Origin: an uncultured Anaerolineaceae bacterium
Lineage (GTDB): Bacteria > Chloroflexota > Anaerolineae > Promineifilales > Promineifilaceae
NCBI GenBank assembly: GCA_937967805.1
Contig: CALBTC010000506.1
Span: 1 to 22,532, forward strand
Reading direction: 5' to 3'
Length of the DNA: 22,532 nucleotides
Shown here: positions 1 through 6,786 of the stretch, piece by piece
Layout of the letters: each line of letters opens with the position of its first letter
Numbering within the stretch: position 1 is the stretch's first letter
The notes under the pieces: generated by a model
Seen by the model: the letters and a program-made list of their open reading frames with translations, nothing else
Databases searched by the model: none
Told to the model about the DNA's origin: nothing
Made by a program: the position numbers and the translations under genes

Positions 1-3
1 TAA

Positions 4-31
4 GTAAGGGCGGTTCGCAAACCGCCCCTAC
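4..31. repeat. Palindromic intergenic repeat, copy 1
   Basis: A 28-nt imperfect palindrome. Its arms are GGGCGGTT and AACCGCCC, flanked by GTA and TAC. It lies just downstream (in the minus sense) of the SCP2-like gene and could act as its transcription terminator or as a REP-like dispersed element. A second copy at 20471-20498 matches it at 26 of 28 positions. Confidence 0.8.
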
Positions 32-37
32 ATTTTA

Positions 38-361
38 TCATCCTGTCTTGAACAGCGTCTGAAACTTCATAACCGTGTTCAGATCGCCGCTGACTTTTAC
101 TTTGCCCCCCATAAAAGCCATCATCGGGTTCAGCTTACCCGTCATCATATCGACATAGTCGCTGCCGTCCATGCTGATGGTGGCGTCTGCGCCATCGGCG
201 ATGCCTTCCTCTACTGTGGCGGTGCCGTTGGCCACGTTCACAGTCCATTGACCACCATTCTCACCGGAGAGGTCAAAAGCGACGGAGGCATTCATGTCAC
301 CGGCTTTGTCGGCCATGAAGTTTTGCGGGGTCTTGGCAAAAAGATCTGCTGGGGTTGTCAT
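38..361 (-). CDS. SCP2 sterol-binding-domain-like protein
   Basis: This encodes a 107-residue soluble protein made of one SCP2-like fold. The N-terminal part has a typical pattern (TPADLFAKTPQNF, then a strand-rich ASVAFDLSGENGGQWTV segment). The C-terminal half carries DATISMDGSDYVDMMTGKLN and AFMGGKVKVSGDLNTVMKF, the hydrophobic-pocket signature of the family. Proteins of this family bind lipids or other hydrophobic ligands; the role of stand-alone bacterial members is not known. There is no signal peptide, so it should be cytoplasmic. I chose the ATG at 361 because AAAGGAG sits at the right distance before it; a longer frame to 418 has no ribosome site and would overlap the promoter. It stands alone and is divergent from the DUF3179 gene. 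Confidence 0.8.
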   Translation of the reverse strand: MTTPADLFAKTPQNFMADKAGDMNASVAFDLSGENGGQWTVNVANGTATVEEGIADGADATISMDGSDYVDMMTGKLNPMMAFMGGKVKVSGDLNTVMKFQTLFKTG

Positions 362-408
362 AGTTGGAACTCCTTTATTTGAATTATTACGCACTGCGGC
401 ATGGGAGG

Positions 409-436
409 AGTATAGCAACGGCCGTTATCGTGTCAA
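409..436 (-). promoter_or_regulatory. Near-consensus sigma70-type promoter of the SCP2-like gene
   Basis: Read on the minus strand: TTGACA (436-431), a 16-nt spacer, then TATACT (414-409), preceded by TG as an extended -10. The start codon is 48 nt further on. The octamer ACGGCCGT (418-425) lies inside the spacer, so anything binding that palindrome could affect this promoter. Confidence 0.7.
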
Positions 437-463
437 GCTTACAGAACTTTGATCTAAAAACCG

Positions 464-469
464 TATACT
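464..469 (+). promoter_or_regulatory. Possible -10 box for the DUF3179 gene
   Basis: TATACT occurs 37 nt before the ATG at 506. The best -35 candidate (TTACAG at 439-444) is 19 nt away and weak, so only the -10 is suggested. It is divergent from the promoter at 409-436. Confidence 0.35.
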
Positions 470-505
470 AAATGGAAAACACAGGATCAAAAGTAAAGGT
501 GATTT

Positions 506-1651
506 ATGAGAAGAAGTCAACTTGGCGGACCCAAAACATGGCTGGCGGCACTTTCTCTGCTGCTGCTGGCGGCATGTGCCGGGGAAAAGCAAACGGCCGT
601 CCCCCCTACAAACTCATCGAGCCCTACCTCTGCCGCTGCCGTAGCCGAAACCTTAGAGCCGCCCGCCCCAACCCCCGAACGAATTCCGGCCGATAAATAT
701 GCCGAGTATGAAATGATCACGCTGCTGCCGCGCGACGCCATCCCGGCTATCGACAACCCTGAGTTTTTGAGCGCCGCCGAAGCCAACGAGTTTTACGATC
801 CGGATGAACTGATCATTGGCGTTGAGTTTAACGGCGACGCCAGGGCTTACTCGGTGCCATTTTTAAGCAACCGCGAAATTGTGAACGACACGGTTGGCGG
901 CGAAAAAATCGCCGTCACCTGGTGACCGCTTTGCTTTACGGGAATCGTGTATTCCCGAGAAATCAATGGTGAAGAATATACCTTTGGCGTTTCTGGCAAG
1001 CTCATTCGCAACGTATTGGTAATGTATGATCGACAAACGGAAAGCTACTGGAGCCAGCTTTTGGGGGAAGCGGTGGATGGTGAACTGGTTGGCACCAAGC
1101 TGGAATTTGTGCCTTCTTGGATGATGAGCTGGGCGCAATGGCAGGAACTACACCCGGATACGCTGGCGCTGGATAAGCAAGGTCGGCGCGGCGCGCGCGA
1201 CAGTTATGATGGTTATTACGCCTCCAGCCGCACTGGCGTTATCCCCGAAACCATTCAGGATGATCGACTGTACGTTAAAGAGTTTGTCAACGGAGTAGAG
1301 CTGAACGATGCGGTGGTCGCTTATCCCTTTAGCACGCTGAATGATGAGCCTGTGGTCAATGACACTGTGGAAGATGAGACGGTTTTAGTGTGGTTTGATG
1401 CGGCAACGGCCGTTTCCGTAGCCTACAGCCGCTTGGTAGATGATCAAACGCTCACCTTTGCCGCTACAGACAGCCCGTCTATCATTCAAGATAACGAAAC
1501 CGGCACCACCTGGAACGCGCTCACAGGTGAAGCGCTGGAAGGGCCTTTGGCCGGTTCGCAGCTTGTGCGACTAAAAAGCACAACATCCTTCTGGTTCGGT
1601 TGGAAAGATATTCATCCAGACACCCTCCTCTATGGCGTAGATGATTATTAA
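506..1651 (+). CDS. DUF3179 lipoprotein, candidate selenoprotein (in-frame TGA at 923-925)
   Basis: If the TGA at 923-925 is read through, this is one continuous 381-residue protein; the frames before and after it are identical. Residues 1-24 form a lipoprotein signal ending in LAAC, followed by a Pro/Thr/Ala-rich linker. The DUF3179 domain runs from about residue 75 to the end. The TGA is codon 140, in the context TW-U-PLC-FTG. The paralogue at 13273-14886 has YCTLCGAA in the aligned place, so TGA replaces the first Cys of a conserved CxxC motif. Homology continues directly on both sides (VNDTVGGEK before; YTFGVSGKL, MYDRQTESYW, WAQWQELHPDT after). A SECIS-like hairpin follows at 939-957. 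DUF3179 has no settled function; the CxxC suggests thiol/selenol redox chemistry or metal binding outside the membrane. The ATG has AAAGGTG upstream. The alternative is a nonsense mutation in a pseudogene, but no other lesion is visible. Confidence 0.75.
939..957 (+). promoter_or_regulatory. SECIS-like hairpin after the in-frame TGA
   Basis: A perfect 7-bp stem (CGGGAAT 939-945, ATTCCCG 951-957) closes a 5-nt loop, CGTGT. It may extend by three more pairs past an A-A mismatch. The loop begins 20 nt after the TGA and has G as its second base. This fits the known bacterial SECIS pattern: a mini stem-loop about 16-37 nt downstream of UGA with a G among the first two loop bases. The hairpin is within the coding frame, as is usual in bacteria. 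Confidence 0.6.
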
Positions 1652-1655
1652 TCCT

Positions 1656-1692
1656 TTTTGTAGAGATGTTTCAATAGAACATCTCTACAAAA
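1656..1692. terminator. Perfect inverted repeat after the DUF3179 gene
   Basis: Two perfect 15-nt arms (TTTTGTAGAGATGTT and its complement) enclose the 7-nt loop TCAATAG. It begins 4 nt after the stop codon at 1651. It is probably a terminator or an mRNA-stabilising hairpin; the arms also look like a dispersed repeat unit rather than an ordinary GC-rich terminator. Confidence 0.6.
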
Positions 1693-1740
1693 CGCCTCCC
1701 CATTCTTAACGTTTCCTCAATGATTTGCCCACGACATTGT

Positions 1741-1771
1741 AAGGAGGCTTACGCTGGTTTGCCTCCTTTTT
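1741..1771 (+). terminator. Intrinsic-terminator-like hairpin
   Basis: AAGGAGGC (1741-1748) pairs with GCCTCCTT (1761-1768) and is followed by more T residues. It is the second hairpin downstream of the DUF3179 gene. Confidence 0.65.
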
Positions 1772-1779
1772 CATCCTTG

Positions 1780-1788
1780 TGCTAGAAT
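1780..1788 (+). promoter_or_regulatory. Possible extended -10 promoter element
   Basis: TGCTAGAAT follows directly after the terminator and could start transcription of the long leader before the gene at 2214. No good -35 box is visible 16-18 nt upstream, as is common for extended -10 promoters. Confidence 0.35.
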
Positions 1789-2213
1789 GTTCGCCGCTCT
1801 GGTAAATTACAGTTACCAGTGGTCAAGCGGCTGATGATGAACGTCAATTAAGAAGCGTAAGCTCATTAATTAGCAGAGGAATGATCAATTCTCTGTTAAA
1901 TGGTACGTTCTATAGCCGCTTTTTGCATGTAACTGTTTGCAAAATTACACAATCGGCAAACAGGGTAGAAGCAGCTTCATGTGGCTGTAATGAATACAGA
2001 ATGTGCAAACTGAGTTGTATTCATTTAACAAAGGCTCCCGTTGCGGTAAGCTTTTTAGGGAAGAGGAACAAATTAGAGAACAGCGACGCGACCTGTCAGC
2101 CGCGGTATTTGTATGCCGACATCGCGTGGCCTGGCCGGTAAACGGCCGTTCCCCATCCCGTACCAAAAAGCCCCCAACTGCTCGTCTTTGTTAGACAACG
2201 GAGGTATCGAATT
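1789..2213 (+). other. Long non-coding leader with several inverted repeats
   Basis: No convincing gene lies here. It contains four dyads. CTGGTAA/TTACCAG is at 1799-1805 and 1813-1819. A near-perfect 22-nt dyad (one mismatch, one G-T) is at 1874-1895. CTGTTTGC/GCAAACAG is at 1933-1940 and 1956-1963, and TGAATACA/TGTATTCA at 1991-1998 and 2016-2023. An ACGGCCGT octamer is at 2142-2149. The stretch ends in a good ribosome site, GGAGGT, 8 nt before the ATG at 2214. It could be a structured 5' UTR or a multi-operator control region. I do not recognise a known riboswitch. Confidence 0.5.
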
Positions 2214-5200
2214 ATGGAAGAGGAACGGCCGTCTGCAGACACCACCTCAGAAATTGAAGAACAGGAACACAACATGGAAGAGCCAACGCCGGCTGAAAGA
2301 CGCCCTTCCGGCATGTTGATTGGCGGCGTTGTGGTGGTTGTTCTTCTTATCATCGCCGGGCTGTTTTTACCCCCCATTTCTCTGGGCCAACGGTTGGGAA
2401 TGGGTGGTGATGAAGAAACAACTACCGACAGCTCCCCAACAGCATCCCCTACCGAAGCAGAAACGGTAGTTGCCAGTAATCCATCAATTCCTGGCGAAGT
2501 GGACGTCATCGTTAGCGACACCAGCGCCGTGGTCAACGTCACAAGCCTGAGTGAAGCAGAGGCGGCTGGCAGTATTGGTGCTTTTCCGGCCAACGCTACC
2601 GTGCGTGGCAACGTATTCAAGGTAGAACACGACGCCGCTACCCTAAGTGGCAAAGTTGCCATTAACGTTCCGGCGGGAACGGCCGTTGAAATGGTCGATC
2701 TCTACGGCTGGGACGGCAGCGGCTGGCGTTTCATTCCCAGCCACATTGATGTAGAAACCCGCCAGATCGTTTCCCCGGAGCACAATTTGCACCAGGCGTT
2801 TACCCTGGTAGAACCGGGTGCCACCGACACCATCGCTGTTGGCGCAGAACTGCTGCCGCAGCAAGAACTACCAGAACCCATTCTGGCCAGCCTGACGGAA
2901 ATATCCGCCGGCACGCTGACTTTAGGTGAAGCTGGTGCTTTACAGGGTGAAGTGACAGAACTGCCCGCCGGCGAATTTAATAGCCTGGTCCGCGTCACAA
3001 ACGTGGGCGCAGTTGTTGATCAAACGGCGCTTGCCTCCCTGCTGGGGGATTCAACGGCTCAGACTAACCAGATTAACGCGTTGGTGAATACGGCCGTTTC
3101 CGGCGGTTTTGCCGGTATCAACCTCGACTACCAGGGAGTCGAACCAGCCCAAACAGAAGCTTTCTCCTCCTTTGTAATGAGTTTAGCCGATGCGCTACAC
3201 GCGCAAAATCTTGTTCTGGCTGTCACATTGGCCACGCCGCAAGAAACAGACGGCCAGTGGAACAGCGCCGGGCAGGATTGGGCCGCCATTGGCCAGGCAG
3301 CCGACATTGTTTACATACAAATGCCCCTCGATCCTACCGCTTACAATGACAACAGCACCGCTATGCAGTTGCTAAACTGGGCTACCCGGTTGGTTGATCG
3401 TACCAAACTGACCATGCTCGTCACTGCTGGCGCAGTTGACCGCGTGGGCGAAGCTTTCCTGGATATGTCTAATGAAGAGGCGCTGGCCAATTTTGGCGAG
3501 CTAGAATTTGTCTCCGGCAGCGAAGAGGTGGAGCCGGGTACGGCCGTAGAGCTGGCGCTGTCTGGCGATGCCTCCCCGCTGGAATGGGACGGAGCCAGCC
3601 TGACCTACCGCTACAGCTATCAGATGAACGACCAGACGCATGATGTTTGGCTGGGTAACCCTGCTGCTCTCAGCAATCGGCTGGGGCTGGTGGAGCGATA
3701 TCATTTACGTGGTGCGGCCGTTCGTGGTCTGGGAAGCGTCACCGATGGCGCTGGCTATGCCACCGCGTTGGCCTCATTCACCGGTCTCAGCGCCCCACCA
3801 GAAACGACTGGGGCGGCCATTGTGTGGACGGTTTTGGATGAGAGCGAAAGCGTGCTGGCCAGCGAAAGCGGCAGCGACCTGACCTTTGCCTGGGCCGGTG
3901 AAGAAACCCCCGGTAGCTACACCATCAACGCCGAGTTTGCCCTGGGTGAGGCGGTTGCTTCACTTGGTTCGGTCACCGTCAATGTTGCCGAGGCTGTCGC
4001 AGAAGAGCCTGAAACGGGAGCGGCCGTTGCCAGTCCTGGAACCGGCACAGCTTCTCTCGATCCCGGTGATGCTGATGCGGTTGTTAACACCAACGCCAAC
4101 GTGCGCGTTGGTCCCGGTTTGACCTATGGCATCATTGCCGGGGGTCTCAATCAGGGCACTCGTGTTCAGGTTATTGGGCGCAATGCAGACACCACCTGGT
4201 TCCAAATTATTATGCCTGATGGCGGGCAAGAAGGCTGGATATTTGCCACGCTGCTCGATCTAAACGCCAATCTGAATGTAAGCGCTTTGGAAGTTGTAGA
4301 AGTAGACCCGGCCACGGCAGGTGGCGGGGGCGGGGCCCCGCCGCCAGTATCCGCGCCACCAGTTGCCTCGGGATCATTTGAACTCGGTGGGCAAACCCAC
4401 ACCTTTGCCAATCCTCAACTGATGGCTTCAGCCGGCATGAACTGGGTAAAATTCCAGCACAAATGGGGTGCCGGTGATTCGCCCGATGCCGTAGCCGGGC
4501 GCATTCAGCAGGCACACGCCAATGGCTTCAAAGTTCTGTTAAGCATTCCTGGGGCCAATACCTATCCGGACAGCATTGATTTCAACGGGTATGTCCAGTT
4601 CCTGGCCGGTGTGGCCGCTCTTGGCCCCGATGCCATCGAGATTTGGAATGAGATGAACATCGACTTTGAATGGCCTGCGGGGCAAATCGATCCGGCATCT
4701 TATGTAAACAACATGCTGGCACCGGCCTACAACGCTATTAAGTCTGCCAATCCCAATGTGATGGTCATCAGTGGTGCGCCGGCACCCACCGGCTTTGACA
4801 ATGGCACCAATGCCTGGTCAGACAGCCGTTACATGCAGGGTGTAGCTGCCGCCGGAGGTGCCAATTACATGGACTGTGTCGGTGCACACTATAATGCAGG
4901 GGCCACACCGCCAGGGCAAAATACAGGACATCCTGCGGGCAATGATCATTACAGCTGGTTCTTTGTGCCTACCTTAAATGTGTATGCAGCGCTGGGTAAG
5001 CCGGTATGCTTTACAGAGTTAGGCTACCTTTCTGGTGAAGATTATGGCGGTGTTCCCTCTCGCTTTGCCTGGGCAGCCAATACTTCTGTAGCGGAACATG
5101 CACAGTGGTTGGCTGAAGCTGTGAGCATTGGGGCCAACTCGGGCAAAGTCCGCATGATCATTGTCTTTAATGTCGATTTTACCCTCTGGAGCGATGATCC

Positions 5201-5279
5201 GCAGGCAGGCTATGCCATGATTCGCAAGGACGGCAGCTGCCCTGCGTGCCAGACGTTAGGCCAGGTTATGGGCCGGTAG
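2214..5279 (+). CDS. Multidomain exported protein: GH18-like, SH3b and clan-A glycoside-hydrolase-like domains
   Basis: A 1021-residue membrane-anchored protein. Residues 1-33 are acidic and cytoplasmic, and a single membrane segment spans about 34-54 (GVVVVVLLIIAGLF). A Thr/Ser/Glu-rich linker follows. About 227-523 resembles GH18/YaaH-type chitinase-fold domains, with GINLDYQGV at 301-309. The usual catalytic Glu of the DxxDxDxE motif is Gln307, so this domain may bind glycan rather than cut it. About 623-685 is a bacterial SH3 (SH3b) domain (NVRVGPGLTYGIIAGG, GWIFATLL). About 720-1021 is a TIM-barrel domain with candidate acid/base Glu813 in IEIWNEMN and nucleophile Glu935 in CFTELGY, as in clan A families such as GH5 and GH39. 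It probably acts on cell-wall or extracellular polysaccharide; the substrate is not evident. The two genes after it share this last domain. Confidence 0.75.
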   Translation: MEEERPSADTTSEIEEQEHNMEEPTPAERRPSGMLIGGVVVVVLLIIAGLFLPPISLGQRLGMGGDEETTTDSSPTASPTEAETVVASNPSIPGEVDVIVSDTSAVVNVTSLSEAEAAGSIGAFPANATVRGNVFKVEHDAATLSGKVAINVPAGTAVEMVDLYGWDGSGWRFIPSHIDVETRQIVSPEHNLHQAFTLVEPGATDTIAVGAELLPQQELPEPILASLTEISAGTLTLGEAGALQGEVTELPAGEFNSLVRVTNVGAVVDQTALASLLGDSTAQTNQINALVNTAVSGGFAGINLDYQGVEPAQTEAFSSFVMSLADALHAQNLVLAVTLATPQETDGQWNSAGQDWAAIGQAADIVYIQMPLDPTAYNDNSTAMQLLNWATRLVDRTKLTMLVTAGAVDRVGEAFLDMSNEEALANFGELEFVSGSEEVEPGTAVELALSGDASPLEWDGASLTYRYSYQMNDQTHDVWLGNPAALSNRLGLVERYHLRGAAVRGLGSVTDGAGYATALASFTGLSAPPETTGAAIVWTVLDESESVLASESGSDLTFAWAGEETPGSYTINAEFALGEAVASLGSVTVNVAEAVAEEPETGAAVASPGTGTASLDPGDADAVVNTNANVRVGPGLTYGIIAGGLNQGTRVQVIGRNADTTWFQIIMPDGGQEGWIFATLLDLNANLNVSALEVVEVDPATAGGGGGAPPPVSAPPVASGSFELGGQTHTFANPQLMASAGMNWVKFQHKWGAGDSPDAVAGRIQQAHANGFKVLLSIPGANTYPDSIDFNGYVQFLAGVAALGPDAIEIWNEMNIDFEWPAGQIDPASYVNNMLAPAYNAIKSANPNVMVISGAPAPTGFDNGTNAWSDSRYMQGVAAAGGANYMDCVGAHYNAGATPPGQNTGHPAGNDHYSWFFVPTLNVYAALGKPVCFTELGYLSGEDYGGVPSRFAWAANTSVAEHAQWLAEAVSIGANSGKVRMIIVFNVDFTLWSDDPQAGYAMIRKDGSCPACQTLGQVMGR

Positions 5280-5329
5280 GCGTTTACTCAGCACACCGCG
5301 CTGTTTGAAACATTTCAGGTAGAATAGGA

Positions 5330-5370
5330 GGCGCATTTTGTCGGAAGCAAGCAAAATGCGCCTTTTCTTT
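5330..5370 (+). terminator. Rho-independent terminator
   Basis: Perfect 11-nt arms (GGCGCATTTTG 5330-5340; CAAAATGCGCC 5352-5362) followed by TTTTCTTT. It separates the multidomain gene from the next lipoprotein gene. Confidence 0.8.
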
Positions 5371-5386
5371 ATGAACGAGGTTATTT

Positions 5387-6712
5387 ATGAAACAGATGAG
5401 ATGGTTATTTTTTGCAGCGGCCGTACTCCTGCTGCTGGCTGCCTGTGGTGGCGGTGAGGAACCGGAAACGGCCGTCACTGACACCACCACCGACACCGTA
5501 CCCAATCCACCCACGCCCGAACCGGCGGCAACGCCTACCCTCGTACCCCCGCCCGTCGTGGTGGTAGAAGAAGGCGGTGCCGAAAGTGGCGGAGAAGAGC
5601 CAGCACCGGCGCCTGAGGTCGTGGCAGAAGAAAAAATACGGCCGTGGCCCATAGACAAATTTGGCTATGGGGTACAGATTCACGGCAATGCCACCGTGGG
5701 CGATCCTATTTCTACCATGGATACAGTCCAAAATCAGCTTGGGCTAGATTGGGTGAAAATGCAGATTCAGTGGTGGCTGATTCATCCTTCGCCAGACGCC
5801 GGCCAATGGTTCTTTTATGACGGCGTCATTGATGAAGCGGCTAATCACAACCTGAACTTGATGGTGAGCGTGGTTGGTTCGCCGGAGTGGACCCGCGCCG
5901 CGGGCAATCACATCGGCCCGCCCGATGATTACAGCGAATTCGCCAATTTCCTCACCGAACTCATCAATCGCCATCCCGGCAAGATCGACGCCATTGAAGT
6001 ATGGAACGAACAAAATCTGGACCGCGAATGGCAAACTGCCAACGGCATCAGTCCGGAAGATTACGTGCGCTTTCTCCAAGTGGCCCACGATGCCATCAAA
6101 GCGGCTGATTCCGACATCATTGTCATTAGCGGGGCGCTGTCGCCCACTGGCACCGGCGACTGGGTCCGTTGGGCTGATGATTTTGAATACCTGGATCGCG
6201 CTTTGGCGGCCGGCATGTTAAATCATGCCGATTGCGTTGGGACACATCACAACGGCTACAACATTGCCCCGGACGTCGCTTTTGATCAGGCAGGCAGTAC
6301 GGCCGAAGCGGCAACGGCCGTTTTCCGCGGTCCGTTTGACAATCCACACCACAGTTGGAGCTTTAAAACAACGCTGGACACCTACGCCCAGAAAGTCCAG
6401 GCAGTTGATCCCAACATGAAGCTGTGCGTTACCGAATTTGGCTGGGCCAGCAGCGAAGGATACGATGCCCCGCCGGAAGGGTTTGAGTTTGCCCGCGACA
6501 ACACGCTGGAAGAACAAGCGCAGTACATCGTGCAGGCGTTCCAGCAAATGCATGATTCCGGCAATGTATGGCTGGCTTTCCTGTTCAACTATGACTTTGG
6601 CAACAAGGGCAGCGGCCCGCAAGATGATCCGGTACCCTACAGCATTATTGACATCAACGGTGCACCTCGACCTGCCTTTGGCGCGGTGGCCGATATGGAA
6701 AAACCAGACTAA
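5387..6712 (+). CDS. Glycoside-hydrolase-like lipoprotein (clan A type)
   Basis: A 441-residue lipoprotein: signal peptide with lipobox LLAAC, a long Pro/Thr/Glu-rich linker to about residue 85, then one TIM-barrel domain to the end. Candidate catalytic residues are Glu208 in IEVWNEQNLDREW and Glu350 in LCVTEFGW, the two-Glu arrangement of clan A glycosidases (GH5, GH39, GH53 and relatives). It shares many blocks with the C-terminal domain of the upstream protein (IKAADSDIIVISGALSPTG against IKSANPNVMVISGAPAPTG; ADCVGTHHNG against MDCVGAHYNA) and with the next gene. Its start ATG has GAGG 8-9 nt upstream. It follows a terminator, so it probably has its own promoter, which I could not identify. 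Substrate unknown; likely surface glycan processing. Confidence 0.75.
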   Translation: MKQMRWLFFAAAVLLLLAACGGGEEPETAVTDTTTDTVPNPPTPEPAATPTLVPPPVVVVEEGGAESGGEEPAPAPEVVAEEKIRPWPIDKFGYGVQIHGNATVGDPISTMDTVQNQLGLDWVKMQIQWWLIHPSPDAGQWFFYDGVIDEAANHNLNLMVSVVGSPEWTRAAGNHIGPPDDYSEFANFLTELINRHPGKIDAIEVWNEQNLDREWQTANGISPEDYVRFLQVAHDAIKAADSDIIVISGALSPTGTGDWVRWADDFEYLDRALAAGMLNHADCVGTHHNGYNIAPDVAFDQAGSTAEAATAVFRGPFDNPHHSWSFKTTLDTYAQKVQAVDPNMKLCVTEFGWASSEGYDAPPEGFEFARDNTLEEQAQYIVQAFQQMHDSGNVWLAFLFNYDFGNKGSGPQDDPVPYSIIDINGAPRPAFGAVADMEKPD

Positions 6713-6730
6713 ATTTAAAATTGTAATTGG

Positions 6731-6780
6731 GTAATTAAGTAATTGAGCAATTACTTAATTACTCAATTACGCAATTACCC
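6731..6780. repeat. AT-rich iterated inverted repeat
   Basis: Perfect 14-nt arms (GTAATTAAGTAATT 6731-6744; AATTACTTAATTAC 6749-6762) around GAGC, followed by further AATTAC units to 6780. It fills the gap between two lipoprotein genes and abuts the start of the next one. It could act as a weak terminator or as a mobile-type intergenic repeat. Its base composition is strikingly AT-rich against the flanks. Confidence 0.75.
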
Positions 6781-6786
6781 ATTCTC

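Noticed and set aside
923..925. The TGA as a plain nonsense mutation splitting a DUF3179 gene in two
   Set aside because: It hits precisely the conserved Cys position, is followed by a SECIS-like hairpin, and no other lesion exists in the gene. It remains the main alternative until Sec machinery is confirmed.
1950..2060. Possible cyclic-di-GMP or other known riboswitch, prompted by GCAAACAG and AAAGGCTCCCG
   Set aside because: The conserved core and pairing of known classes could not be matched by eye.
1881..2141. An 86-codon frame in the leader region
   Set aside because: Cys-rich, no family resemblance, and covers several inverted repeats; only a weak ribosome site. I treat the region as non-coding.
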